In this document: positions 1-12,582 of the stretch, one piece after another
How the letters are laid out: each line of letters starts with the position of its first letter
Position numbering within the stretch: the stretch's first letter is position 1
Source of the DNA: Morella rubra
Taxonomy: Eukaryota > Streptophyta > Magnoliopsida > Fagales > Myricaceae
Assembly: GCA_003952965.2 (NCBI GenBank)
Contig: CM025852.1
Coordinates: 17,747,313-17,811,312 of the forward strand
Direction: 5' to 3'
Length of the DNA stretch: 64,000 bases
The notes under the pieces: model-generated
Database searches by the model: none
Told to the model about the DNA's origin: nothing
What the model saw: the letters and a program-made list of their open reading frames with translations, nothing else
Position numbers and translations under genes: made by a program

Positions 1-867
1 ATAAGTACGCAATTTTCTTATCTCTAATCAAATGGAAGCTCGTTCGTTGATTGTAAACCTATAATAACAAGCCCAATGCATTAGAAATCGACCATTTTAA
101 GATAAACAACTAAAAAAAAAATTACATTTTTTAAAACCTGAAAACTCAAAACTTTTCTCTTCTTTATCCTCTTTGTTTTCTATTTATTTTTATTCTTCTT
201 CTTCCCCTTCTCTTCTACTTTAGATTTGGTTGGATGAGAATTGAAATCTGAGAATGGGTGGGTATTTTCGTTTGTTTTGGTCAATTTTGGGACACTAGAG
301 TGTCCCTATTTTTGTCTAATTCGCAGAAGAATGTTCAAACGGTTAGTAGCGGGTTTGATCAGTAGCGTGCTAAAAAGGAGGGTAGTAAAGCTGCATTTTT
401 TATTTTACACTATTCCAATGATTATTTCAAGTTGTTCGAAAGCATTTTGCCAATTAGTACGTTGTTGTTGTTAGAGGAAAACGTTCGAACGGATATGAGT
501 GACTTAACCATATAAGTACATGTTTGATTATTTGTCTTAATTAGTACATTTATTTGCAACATTAGTACATGTATATGCAACATTAGTACATGTATATGCA
601 ACATTATTACATGTTTCAATAGATATAATAACTATAACCATATAAGTACATGTTTTATTACCTGTCTAAATTAGTACATGTATCTTGAACATTAGTACAA
701 GTTGAATTAATATATGTATATGCAACATTAGTATATGTTTGATTAGTACCGGTGAATATGCAACATTAGTACCTGTTGATTTGTACATGTTTCATAAGAT
801 ATAATAGTTATAACCATAGACGTATATGTTTGATTTTCTATCTTAATTAGTACATGTTTAATTAATA
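1..867. other. AT-rich intergenic sequence
   Basis: No gene is supported here. Short open frames exist but lack domains, splice context or codon bias. The stretch is AT-rich; from about 480 the word AGTACATG recurs many times, both as a local tandem array and as scattered copies. Confidence 0.6.
540..602. repeat. Short tandem repeat, 21-bp unit
   Basis: Three adjacent 21-bp units of the form ATTAGTACATGTATATGCAAC are visible; the first has two to three changes and the last two are identical. Looser copies of the AGTACATG core continue to about 860. It looks like minisatellite-style local duplication in AT-rich DNA. No function is implied. Confidence 0.75.
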
Positions 868-1151
868 GGTTAAATACACTTTGGTGGCATTAAGCCCAAA
901 ATCGTGGCTTGTTCGAAGCTCATTTAATCTTGAATTGCTTAAAATTCAAGGGCAATACGATAATCTAACAGGGAGTGTGGTCGCGTGAGGGGCATGTGTA
1001 AACGATTACCATCTAATTTGACTCTAAATTTCACTCTAGGGTGCAAATCGTTGCGGGATAACATAATGGGCTCAATACCTCAAAAATAAAACATTGGGGT
1101 ATAATGTGTCAACACCTCTGAACATAAAAGGGTACAAAGTATATTTAACCC
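868..1151. mobile_element. MITE with imperfect terminal inverted repeats and direct flanking repeat
   Basis: The left end reads GGTTAAATACACTTTGG, and the right end, reverse complemented, reads GGGTTAAATATACTTTG, so the ends are inverted repeats. Both sides are flanked by the direct repeat TTAATTAATA (858-867 and 1152-1161). At 284 bp with no coding capacity this fits a miniature inverted-repeat transposable element. The 9-10 bp duplication would suit a Mutator-like or hAT-like mobiliser, but the duplicated bases are AT-only, so the exact border and superfamily are uncertain. Confidence 0.65.
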
Positions 1152-1624
1152 TTAATTAATAGATTTATATATAGTATTAATATATATTTGATTAATAAGT
1201 GTATGCATTTTCCTGAAATATTGGATCATTATGCATTGTTTCTTTGTATTGTTAATTAATCATGTTCCACACTCCCCTCTAAAATCTAGCTTCTAGGATT
1301 TTGGTGTAAGACAAGTTCAACCACTCATCATTTGTATTTGATTCCCTAATGGGCTTTGCTTTTCTGGGAAGTTGTCCTATTCATACCAACTTCCTTAACC
1401 GACGTTATCAAAGTGGAAAGGCCAATTTTTGCCATGTTATATGCTCACTTAGAAACAGACAAATTTGCACTTTCAAAACCTCCTCATTTTGAGGAAAAAA
1501 ATTAATAAAACATCATTGGAAACCCAAAAGCATTCAAGCATGTGGATTAGTAGGCATCATAAAGAAGAAAGACCAAGGTGCAGTCACTCTTGCATTACTG
1601 GACATGCAGATTGTAGTTGATAAG
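1152..1624. other. Intergenic sequence with no recognised feature
   Basis: Nothing coding or repetitive is recognised. Its last five bases (1620-1624, ATAAG) are the left copy of the target-site duplication of the solo LTR that follows. Confidence 0.5.
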
Positions 1625-2212
1625 TGTCATGCCCTGTGCTGGTACTTACCCCCTCAGCTCGTGTATAGTAATCGCATGCACAAAATTTGGGGATTACCGC
1701 ACGATAAAAACTCTTAGAATCGCTTAAATGCCCTCAAATTTACTTAGCGGAAGACTTGTTTTAAAACTGTTATTGTAAATATAAGAAGGTCGTAAATCAG
1801 TTTAGAAACTTGAACGAAAGAAGTAAAATCTCACAAAGTAATAAATCGTTATATTTGCACTTGGAAAACCTTAATTGGTTAACGACTAAAAGAAATATGG
1901 CAAAATCATATAAAGTATCGCATCGTAATAATATGCACTTACTTAGAAAAATCTCATTAACGAATTAGATTGAAAGTGTTGGATTAGGCTTTTGAGTAGA
2001 GATAAGAACATTGAAATAAAGGACAAGGAAAGAGATATGAAGGAGATTGAAAACCTGAAATAACAAGGACATTTTTAATACAAGAAAGTTCAAACGTCCT
2101 CTCGGGACTACATAAAAGGCTACATTACAAAAATTCGGGAACTTCGTACAATTTGAAAACTGATTACAAGGAAACAGATACCCGAAACACTCTAACAAGC
2201 CTAAGAGGGGTA

Positions 2213-2535
2213 CTAATCCTCCTCGTCTGAGTCCGATGTAAGATCAATAATCTGGACCCCAGAGTGGTACTACTATTTCCCGTTGGCGGGGCCGAGGGAA
2301 CGTAATCGAACCTTAGCCACTCGGGCGGTACATCTGGTAAACCAAAGTCCTCAAATCGGGGTAACAGTGGGATAGAGGGGATGGTGGGGGTACAGGGGAT
2401 GGGGGTGAGGGCTCCCTAAAGAACCAGTGGGCCTTATGCTCCACTGATACTTCAAGGAAATCCGAAACCCACGTTCGGATCTTGAGTACCAGGATATAAG
2501 GGTAAAAATCGTAGGTTAACTCGTCCTCGAATAGC
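2213..2535 (-). pseudogene. Decayed ORF inside the solo LTR, acidic SUMO-interaction-like C terminus
   Basis: On the minus strand a broken reading frame runs through proline-rich codons, then a segment containing VPPEWLRFDYVPSAPP, and closes with IIDLTSDSDEED and a TAG stop (motif codons 2216-2251, stop 2213-2215). Frameshifts and stops separate the pieces, so no single frame spans it. A hydrophobic I-I-D-L-T core followed by acidic and serine residues is the textbook form of a SUMO-interacting motif. Whether this LTR ever encoded a protein is inference; the clean stop directly after the acidic tail favours a former coding end. Confidence 0.35.
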
Positions 2536-4649
2536 TTCATTCTTCAATACCCAAGTCGCCAAACATTGCAAAAACAACATAAGAGAAAAAGGGTGAGTCC
2601 TATTGACTCAGTAAGGTGGGGGTGGGGAAACATGATCAAACAAATACAGTGCATATAATTCACTTAAACATGGTGTGAAACTAACTTCAAGCATAATAAG
2701 TATGAACTTGGATGAATTAAAATATGCAATGCATCACACCATCATTGGTTCCTGAGGAGTTCCCGATGTCTGCTCTGTTCACCCCCAGAGTCGGGTTGTG
2801 CGTCCCCTCCCCTTCTATGGGACTGTCCCGTGCCTCCAGCACCAGGACCCTTAACATTACGCCTTAGCGTTCATAAAGGAGCCCACCCACTCCCTGCTGT
2901 GGGGGGTTGCACGTCTCCTAAGTGCCCGGTACCGTCACTACCATTCGGGAATCACCTCGCAGGCTTAGGGGTTCCTCACATTTGTTTTTCCTCTTATGAA
3001 TGCAATCTCATGTCCAAGCATTAAAGTACACATGTAACATTCCACCCAAACAATGTACACTAGTTTGCAATGAACTTGAAAGAAACATAACAGGTTTAAA
3101 GAATAATCATTGACAATTGAAACAACCATGATAATAACTAGTAAGATCTAAGACATTAAACCCCATTGAAGGCCTATTGGGCCTCCTTAGACCCTGCTGG
3201 GCCTATTCCCAAAGTATTATTGGCTTGATGCTATTTTAGGGTTATTGGGCCTAAAGTCCATTTAGGCTCCTAAACGGGCCTTGTGATTTGGGCCCTTATT
3301 TCAACTTGGTTTGAACTAAATTTGGGCTCCCCATCAATATTTCGTGCTCTATCCAACCATGTAATCATTTTCTCATTTTGGACCCTTTTTCCCTAACGAA
3401 TTAGGCAAAATGTCGAATCTGCCCTCAGAGACCTCCAGGGGCATTTTCGACCTTTTCCTTCCTCATTTTGGGCTGAAATTTTTACAGGGATCCTAATATT
3501 AGATAAGGATGATATTTGGAAAGTTTCATGCAAAAATAAAACCTGTAGCTTAGGGTCGATTTGGGCAGCACCTATGTTTGCCTAAATGCCCTAGATAAGT
3601 GTTCATGCCTTTGATTGATCTATACTTTTCGAAACTTTAGGCTAAAAATAATTTTAATCTATCAACATAAAGGAAATCATAGAGCACATAACATGTGGAT
3701 TCTTCAAGAACTTAAAGGCAAACAATGATCATTTGCAATGTCATCAAGGAACATGCATAATGCATCTTTTTCATGCTTTCAACTTCATAACCTCTTTCTT
3801 GAGCCCATGGCTCCTTTCTTTGGCCCCATTTGGCCTTCTTTTGATCAGGGATACTTTAAAGCTTCTTGGCCATCATCATTCTCATTATTGCTCCACATTT
3901 CATATCACATATGCATGACATTGAATCATAAAATCATGTAGTGCAACATGCAACACCATAAGCCATTTTTCTTGACCAACCCGTGGTCTATAAGGCTTCA
4001 AGTTTAGGCTTATCACCACTGCCATAGCTCATAAAGCATGTCCAGAGCTCTTTTGAAAATCAAACCAACTCAGCAAGCAATCTATACACATGTTATAAGA
4101 AATATTCATTAAGCCTTAACATGCAAGATGTCTAGACTAGTATATACTTCATAGCACCTTTGAACCTTTCTTTTTGCAAAACTTTGAATCCAACATAACC
4201 CTAACATGTTCATCATTGAATCACAGTTCTATGCACACAAATATATATGATCAATCAATACAAGAGAACATGTTATCCATCCTCAACAAAACACAAGAAC
4301 CTAAACCCTTACCTTGGTGATCTCGGGTAGCTCTTGATGTTCTCCTATTAACACAAGATCTATTGGTTAATGACACTGAACTAGGGGCTAAGAAGAAGTG
4401 GAAATGATGATGAGGAAGTAGGAAAGAGGTGGTGCAAGGGGGTGTTCAAGGCCTTGGCCGAAACCCCTTTGCCAACTTACCTTGGCATGGAAGTTTTTCC
4501 ACCTTCCTTCTCTTCTTCTTCTCCTCTTCTCTCCTTCTTCTTTCTTTCTCTCTTTCCCTCTTGGCCGAATGCTCTCAGCACTCACTCCTCACTCTCTCTC
4601 AACTCAAATGGCCGGCTGTTGGTGTGAGAAATGCATGGCAAGGGTTGGC

Positions 4650-4659
4650 TTTTATAGCC
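4650..4659 (-). promoter_or_regulatory. TATA-like box of the solo LTR
   Basis: The minus-strand sequence GGCTATAAAAGCC lies in the LTR, upstream of a CT/GAA-rich leader and splice-donor-like AAGGTAAG sites near 4480 and 4310. This arrangement matches a retrotransposon U3-R promoter. Activity is not shown. Confidence 0.5.
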
Positions 4660-5769
4660 AACCTTGCCATCATTTGGTCAAGGGGTGGCTGCCACAAGCA
4701 AGCCCCTTGATTGGGTGGCTTGGGCGGCACAAGGGCTGGAGGAGCCAAATGGCACACTCCCTCTTCCCTAGGTGATGATTAAGGATACTTACACAAGCTA
4801 AAATCACTTCAAAATCAAATCAAATGTGATTGCAAGCAAGCATGGCCGGTTGGTCCATTTTTGAATCTTACTATTCATGCATTAAGGCCAAGAACATGGG
4901 ACAAGGGAAAAGGACAAAGAAAACAAGACAAAACAAGGATTTCTTGTGTGTGCCGTGTGACCTAGGGAGGAGAGAGAGAGTGGGACCCACATGACATCAA
5001 AGTAGACTTAGGTTAGCAAAATGATTAGCTAAGTTGTAAAGTTAATCAATGCATATGTTAGAGAAAAGAAATAGTAATTAGTCAAGTAATTAACCGAGAT
5101 TAGGGATAGAATAATCAAGATTGATACTAGGTAAAAATTTAGATGTAAGCAAGAGAATGAAAAGGGAAAGCATACCGAAATCCATAATGGCGATTAGAAC
5201 CGAAATAAATCATGTGTCAAAGAAATCAAATCTAATACTTAGAAAATGTTAAATATGAGCTAATGAAGTATACTTAGGAAAAATATCACGTGTTTAAATC
5301 AAGCAATAGGAATACTAAGATATTAACAAGAGAATGGAAGAATTTTGTTAAACGCATAGAAACTGATAAAATAGAGACAATCACGATCATAACCGTTAAT
5401 TGGCTAAATACGAGAAATCAAGAAAATTAAGGAAATTAGAGAAATCAAAAAATTTAGGGAAGGGATATCACATCATTTTAGCACATGAAAGTAAATCAAA
5501 TAATGCAGGGAGTTAAGAATTAAAGAAAGAAAGCACATATGTAATTTAAATTAAAAAGGTTAAATTAAAATACTAAAGTCACGAATTTGGAAACCAAAGA
5601 AATTAAATAGAGGAAAAAAAATCCTATAAGTAATTAATCGAATGATAAATATTAAACAATGCACAAATAAAGCAAATACTAAGGAAAAGAACACAATTAC
5701 TAAAGATATTGAAAGAAAAACCTTAACACAAGAGTCTTAAAAGTAGCTTAAAAGATTAGGGGTATCACA

Positions 5770-7229
5770 ATAAGTGAAAGTTACAACTGTAGAAAATTAA
5801 CTTATCAATTCTCTTTGTTGACCTCGAGAATGCTTCAATAATTTTCAGGTTCTTGTAAATCTCGCAATCTCGAGAATTTTACAATAGTAGCCCAAGCGTT
5901 CTGCCACCTTCCTCTCCGCGCTCACAACATTCGTAGGATTTTCTGAGTCCTGATGGTCAACTCTAAAACTAAAAACTTAGGGTAGACTATCTCATAACTA
6001 TCCTAATATATGAAAATCCCAGCTATGATAGTGCGTGGGATCGTTAGGGATCTCTGATCTCATCTGTAGGATCGCATGGAAAAACTATTTTTCCATTAAC
6101 TCCTTTAGATTCTTTTATTTTGAATTTTAGGCTTCTACTAATTGTAATCATGTCCCTCAACATATTACGATTCACCTTCGAGAATTTGAGATTGATTTAT
6201 GAAATCCCTTTTTGCTAACAATTATAATTGTTTATTTATTCTTCCGCCATACTATATTTCATATGAGCTAATAGGACTGGAATATTATCATTGATAAAAT
6301 CTTAGCTTATATAATTCTAAATTTTATAATCTGTAACTCGTTGGACACTCAAATTGTTTCCAAAATAATTTTACAAATAAATATATATATAATATATTAA
6401 TTTCGTAAAAACATTTTCACAAAATTTCTTTGGCCGGAGATTTCTTTTTCTCGAGTCTAATCCTATATAGATATACTTGAGTATACTATCTCTCGAAGAG
6501 ACTAGTGTATTTTTTGTTGAGCATTTATACAAACTCAATCATCATGCACAGGACCCAACGTTGTCTGGAATATTTGACCCAAAAGATCATCACTAAATGA
6601 CTCAATCAGAGTACAAGTACACAATAAAAAAATCTGCACAAAACTCTTAGGTCTAAGGATATCATAAAGAAATTGTGCTGAATACTTTCTCAACATCAAT
6701 GATCACTTCTAAAAGATATCCATATTTGATCCCGTTCAATGCATGTACTCTTACAGTGCACCCACTCGTTTTCTTAAGGTCACCACCTCGAGGATTGAGT
6801 ACATCATCCTATTAAATAAAGGCACAACGAGTATAGACCTATTGTACATAAATATGTACCTTAAACTAAAACAAAACATTAAGTATACCAGGAACTGAAA
6901 GGCCATACTCTCCGTCTTTGATTCATTAATCATTGGCATGACTTTTCTACAATGTCACTCAATAATAACCGTGTAACATCTTATGTCACAACATATTGCC
7001 TAATATAATAAATATAAACATGAGGCATCTAAATAAGAATTATATGGAATAATGATTTTTAGAGTATACTTCTTACAATAAGTGCAACAAAATCCATTAT
7101 TATTATCTTTTAATTTCTTCTTGTTCTTTGTTCTTTGTTTTTTTTTTGTCTCTTTGATAAAGTATGACAACAATTAAGCATAATTTCTACCGATAATTTA
7201 GAGAAGATCCTATACCATATATATGTTAG
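5770..7229. other. Intergenic sequence inside copy 1
   Basis: No gene is recognised. The stretch starts with the right ATAAG target duplication of the solo LTR. It is AT-rich with scattered stops in all frames. The part 5840-6170 is where copy 1 and copy 2 differ most. Confidence 0.5.
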
Positions 7230-7613
7230 GTGATGTTTGGTTAGGAAAAAATTTCTGACCTTTTAAGAAATTTTTCTTAAAAAGTAAAAACATTTACAAC
7301 CAAACATGAAAATCTTAAAATTTTCACACAAATTTCAACATCTTTTGACACAAACTTCAATAATTTTTCATAAAAAAAAGTACTTCAAATCTTCTCTCTT
7401 TACTTTTTAATAAAATCCATTACTTTTTTATTAAAAATTTCCGTCAAACTGTTATGTCCTTGCTCTTTAACAAACTCCAATAAAAATCATTTTACAATCA
7501 AATTTGATTGAACTTTTTCATCAACTTATTATAAACTCCGATAAAAAATTAAACTCTCAAAATTTTCTCCTACAAACTCAAAATTCTTAAAATTTTTGAT
7601 TCCTAAACATCAC
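7230..7613. mobile_element. hAT-like MITE (copy 1)
   Basis: The left end GTGATGTTTGGTTAGGAA and right end TTCCTAAACATCAC are inverted repeats about 384 bp apart. The inside is AT-rich and non-coding, full of AAATTTTT/AAAAATTT words that allow extensive pairing. GTGATGTTTGG-type ends are common in plant hAT-like MITEs. A clean 8-bp target duplication could not be defined. The same element sits at 19601-19984. Confidence 0.55.
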
Positions 7614-7919
7614 TTTAGACTCTATAGTTATATTACTAGATAAGATGTCCAAGAGAAGAGATGAAGCCAAGATGAATGTGTGGGGGAGAAAGTACCTGCA
7701 CTCCGACTAACATTCATTTTACAATTTACATCCAAACTATCAAATTTGACATATTGCATCTCAAACTACTAATACATCTTCACTTTGTACATATATTAAG
7801 ATTTTATCATTAAACTGAGATAAATAATAGAACATGTGGCACAATCTCATTGATCAAATTGTAACATGAGATGAAAAATGTAGAGATATTAGTAATATAA
7901 ATCGACTCATCATAATTTC

Positions 7920-8479
7920 TGTTGTGACAATAATAAATATTCAGGATCGACAAGGAGTAGAGAAATGAGAATAAAATCAGCAATCACAAAAGACACCAAG
8001 ATTTAAGTGGTTCGGCTTTGAAGCCTACGTCCATTTACGGAAACTTAGGAAAAAATTCACTATAAGAAAAGCGGAGTACAAAGAGTGATAACACAACGCT
8101 TTTGCCCAAAGCCCCAATACACCCAATTTCCTTACACATAAAAGAGATGAGAATAACAACAAAGCCCTCTCAATATTCTGCGACTCTTCTCTCTTGCCTC
8201 TCTATTGGGTTTTTCTCGCTGTCTTCACCCAGAAACAATACTTTTCCTTTTATAGTTGTACTCAGCGAACATCGCGGGGATTTCCATAAATGCAAACGAT
8301 GTGAAGTCTTCAACAAGCTGCAAAGTTGCAGCTTGTCTTGCATCTTGTCATTCACCTTTGAAAAAGCAACCTTTCACCATTTCCAAATGAATAGCATGCA
8401 TTTAATGCCATGTTGAAATTGCTATTCAACATGTGGGACGGCTTGAATTTTCATAAAGCCAAGCCATACACATGTAACA
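7920..8479 (-). repeat. 3' LTR of Copia element (copy 1)
   Basis: 560 bp, TG...CA ends (plus-strand TGTTGTGACAATAA to ACATGTAACA). It aligns along its length with 12583-13141, with scattered substitutions and small indels. On the inner side (minus strand) lies the purine-rich AAGGTGGAGATT, a typical Copia polypurine tract. Confidence 0.85.
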
Positions 8480-8688
8480 AATCTCCACCTTGGCTTGGAT
8501 TTTGTCAATCCATAAATCTCTTCAAGTCATCTACTCTAAAATCCCTTGAGGGCCTTCACAAAATGTGAACTCAATCAAGTCCAAGCAATGCTTGAACTTC
8601 AGCATTGGAACTAGCTTATCAACATATCCGTTAGATTTTCTGCTGTAGCGATCTTTTTCACTATGATCGCACCCTGTGTCATAACCTC

Positions 8689-11600
8689 TCAAAGAAAATG
8701 ATATCTGACATCTATATGTTTGGTCCTTTCATGATACATTTGATTTTTGGTCAAATGTATTGCGCTCTGGCTATCATAAAAGACTGTGGTCACATCTTGA
8801 TGTAGACCCAAGTCACTAACTAGACCCCTCAACCAAATCGTTCTTTCACTGCTTCTATTGCTACCATGTACTGTGCCTCTATAGTGGACAGAGCAATTGT
8901 CAACTGTAATGTTGCTTTCCAACTAATGGCACACCAGAGAGAGTGAAAACATAACTGTCAAGGACCTTCTCTTATCCAGATCACCAGCATAATCTGAATC
9001 AACATAACCAATGACACTTGAACTGTTACAGTACTTCTATCATAAACCAAGCCAACATCTATAGTGCCCTTCAAATACCGAAGTATTTGTTTCACAGCCT
9101 GCCAATGAACTTTACCAAGATTGGCCATGTACCGACAGACAATACTAGAGGCCTGTGAAATATCTAGATGTGTGCACACCATAGCATACATAATGCTCCC
9201 AACTGCACTCGAATAAGGAACACGTGACATGAATTGTTCCTCCTCATCATTTTGTGGTGACAATGATGTGAAAGATTGAAATGAGCGGCAAGTGGAGTAT
9301 TCACAGATTTAGAATTTTTCATACCAAAGCGTTCAAGCAACTTTTCGATGTACTTTTTTGTGACAAGTATAGCTTTCCTGCTTTTCTATCTTTGTGAATC
9401 TCCATTCCCAAAATCTTCTTTCTAGCACCCAAATCTTTCATTTCAAACTCATCATTTAACTGAATCTTTAGTTTGTTGATCTCTGACATGCTTTTAGCAA
9501 CATTAAGCATGTCATCAACATAAAGCAACAAATAAACCAAATAACCATCTGGTGATTTCCGGTGATAGACACAACTATCATAGTTACTTCTAGAGTAACC
9601 ATGACTCACCATAAATGTGTCAAACCGCTTGTACCACTGCCTCAGAGACTGCTTCAGACCGTACAATGATTTCTTCAATCTGCAAACATGATCTTCTTTT
9701 CCATCAATTAATAAATCTCTATGGTTGCTTCATGTAGATAGTCTCCTTCAAGCTCACCATGTAAGAATGTCATTTTGACATCAAGTTGCTCGAGCTCCAA
9801 ATCAAATAGAGCAACCATGGCAAGCAACACGCGAATAGAGCTATGCTTCACAATAGGAGAGAAAACTTCATTGAAGTCCACACCTTCTCTCTAGCTACAG
9901 CCCTTTGCAACCAAACATGCCTTGTACCTAGCATTTTCAACTCCTGGGATTCCTTCCTTTTCTTAAAGACCCATTTGTAACCAACAGTCTTTGCTTTCTT
10001 TGGCAATGTCACCAACTCCCATGTCTGGTTCTTGTGGAGAGATTCTCTTTCACCATCACAACAGCCCACTGTGTAGACTCATTACTTGCAACAGCTTCGG
10101 AATATGTGGAAGGCTCCTGAATTCCAGTCTCCTCTGCCAAAGTAAGTGCATATGATACCAAGTCTGCATGACCATATTTATGAGGTGGCCTTATCTGCCT
10201 CCTTTGTCTACCGGCTGCAATATTGTATTCTTGCTCCTCTTGTGAACATCCTCATCCGAACTAGATTCATGCACATCTGTAATAGGTTGATTTTGAGTGC
10301 CGTCTTGCACTCTCTATGGAGGTTCAACTTGTAACTCCACCTTCTTGCTATAATCCTGCTCCTTTACTGTTTCCTCAGAAATACTAGACTTCGTCTTCAA
10401 GTGAAGCATGATAGATTCATCAAAGACAACATCTCAACTGATTATAAACTTGGGTGATTTAGGATCAATACACTAAATTTTGTATCCTTTTAACCCACTA
10501 GCATATCCAATGAACATGCACTTCTTTGGCCTAGGATCAAGCTTACCGTCATTTACATGACAATAAATTGGACAACCAAAGATCTTCAATTTTGAGTAGT
10601 CAGCAATAGTGCCAGACCATACTTCTTTTGGAGTCTTCAACTCAATCGCAGTTGATTGAGAACGATGCACCAAATACCAAGTTGTATTGACTACTTCAGC
10701 CCAAAAGGTCATAGACAACTCGACATTAGAAAGCATACAACGCGCTCTTTCTAAGAGAGTCCTGTTCATCCGTTCAGCAACTCCATTTTGCTGTGGAGTA
10801 TGTCTAACTGTATGGTGCTTGACAATGCCTTCATTCTTGTAGAATTCATCAAAGTCACATCTGCAAAATTTCATGCCGTTGTCTGTTCTGAGACGCTTGA
10901 CCTTCTTGCTAGTCTGGTTCTCTATTTGTGCTTTCCATTGCTTAAAAGTGATAAAAAAAACTGCACTTTTGTTTTTCAAAAAATAAACCCAGACTTTCTG
11001 CGAATAGTTATAAATAAATGTGTGGAGATATCGAGCACCACCTTTAGATGGAACACGAGAGGGACCCTAAAGATCAGAGTGAATATAATCTATTGTACCC
11101 TTGGTTTTATGGATTGTTGTATTGAACTTGACTTTGCAATGCTTTCCAAAGACAAAATGCTCACAAAAGTCATGCTTCCCAGTCTTCTGATCATAAAACA
11201 AACCTCGTTTGCTTAAAATTGCCATACTTCTCTCACTCATATGGCCCCACCACATATGCCGTAATTTGGTAGTGTTTGAGTCTAGATTATTTGAAGATGA
11301 CACAGCAACTGAACTTGTCACCATGCTGCCTTGAAGAAAAAAGGCCATCAATCTTGTTACCCTTCATCACAGCCAAAGAGCCTTTGCAGACTCAAATGAC
11401 TCCACCTTCACCAGAATACCGATAGCCAAGAGAGTCCAAAGTGCCAAAGAAATAAGATTTTTCTTCAAATCTGGTATATGTCGAACATCAGTTAGAGTCC
11501 TGACAATGCCGTCGTGCATCCTGATTTTGATGGTACCGATACCAACAATTTTGCAAGCCATGTCGTTGCCCATCAAGACTGAACCACCATTGATTGGTTC

Positions 11601-12547
11601 ATATGTAGTAAACCAATCTTTTCTGGACACATATGAAACGAACATGCCAAATCAAGGATCCATCTGTCGTTGAAACGACTGTCAGCAACGCTAACTGCAA
11701 GTACAAGCTCTAAACCATCAAAGGTTTCCTTAACAACACCAGCTATATTTGAGGAACTTGTTGTGCTGCTCTCCTCCTTATTCTTCAGCTTTGGACACTC
11801 GGTCTTATAATGACCGAATTTGTGACAGTAGTAACACTTAATAGTTTTTTTCAATTTTGACTGTGACCAACCTTTGAATTTTCATTATCTGAGCCTTTTT
11901 CACCTACCTCTTCCAAAAGAACTTTTGACAAATAGACCTTCAGCTTGATGATCACTACCTTGTCCACACAATTTTGTTCTCAACTCCTTAGAATTCATAG
12001 TAGACTTTACATCTGCCAAGGAGATGGTATCTCTACCATATAACATTGAGTTAACAAAAATCTCAAATGAGTCAGACGGTGAGCACAACATGATCAGTGC
12101 TTGATTTTCATCAACAAGCTTAGTATCTATATTCTTCATAGCCACGATGATTTTATTATATTCGTCAAGGTGCTCAGATATAGGCATACCCTCTTCATCT
12201 TAAGGGTATATAACCGTTGCTTTAAATACAAACGGTTGGTAAGGGACTTTTTCATATAAAGGCTCTCCAGCTTCTTCTAGAGTCCTGGCGACATTTTCTT
12301 CATCTGCAACTTCTCGTAGAACTCCATGTAAAAGAGACAGCATAATCGCACTGTGCGCTTTCTCTTCCAGTGCTGCAAATTCTTCCTTCGCCTTAGAAGA
12401 GTCTTTCTCATCATCCCATATAGGCACTTTGTTATCTAGAATTTTTGCCAAGCCTTGTTGTTGTAACAATGCACGCATCTTGATGCGCCATAAACTGAAG
12501 CTATTCTCGCTATCAAATTTCTCTACTTCAAACTTTGTCATAGCCAT
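8689..12547 (-). pseudogene. Copia gag-pol polyprotein, decayed (copy 1)
   Basis: Pieces of one polyprotein appear in order on the minus strand. Gag (12547-11900) begins MAMTKFEVEKFDSENSFSLW. A CCHC zinc knuckle CYYCHKFGHYKTEC lies near 11840. The protease site reads LDLACSFHM, where the family has D-S-G-C-S, so the catalytic D-S-G is changed. Integrase (11351-10473) shows an H-H-C-C segment and the D-D-E core (IHSDLW, RTDNG, GVAERMNR). Reverse transcriptase has YVDDM at about 9510. RNase H ends with YDSQSAIHLTKNQ at about 8760. Multiple frameshifts separate the pieces; for example 2 bp are missing in gag near 12195 relative to copy 2. Confidence 0.88.
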
Positions 12548-12568
12548 AGCTAAGAAAGAATAATCTCA

Positions 12569-12582
12569 GCTTGATACCAATT
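12569..12582 (-). other. Primer-binding site of Copia element (copy 1)
   Basis: Directly inside the 5' LTR the minus strand reads TTGGTATCAAGC, matching the initiator-tRNA-Met complement used by most plant Copia elements except for a small change from the usual TGGTATCAGAGC. Confidence 0.7.

Larger units (their letters stand above)
1625..5769 (-). mobile_element. Solo LTR, about 4.1 kb, Gypsy type (Tekay/Del-like)
   Basis: Read on the minus strand it starts TGTGATACCCCTAATC and ends GGCATGACA, the TG...CA form with a pyrimidine-rich start common in plant Gypsy LTRs. The five bases on each side are identical (ATAAG at 1620-1624 and 5770-5774), and no polyprotein or primer-binding site follows. 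This is what LTR-LTR recombination leaves behind. A TATA-like box lies at 4650-4659, followed downstream by a pyrimidine/GAA-rich leader with AAGGTAAG donor-like sites. Parts of a related LTR occur at 50938-51605. The lineage is inferred from size and end sequence, not from proteins. The right 937 bp (4833-5769) are repeated at 17298-18230. Confidence 0.75.

Noticed and set aside
540..850. Regularly spaced repeats that might suggest a CRISPR-like array
   Set aside because: Eukaryotic AT-rich minisatellite; units are adjacent without unique spacers and there are no cas genes.
4388..4775. Several overlapping frames rich in S, F, L
   Set aside because: They arise from the CT-rich leader of the solo LTR.
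10788..11216. 142-codon plus-strand frame, repeated at 23237-23665
   Set aside because: Antisense shadow of Copia integrase; the real domain motifs are on the minus strand.
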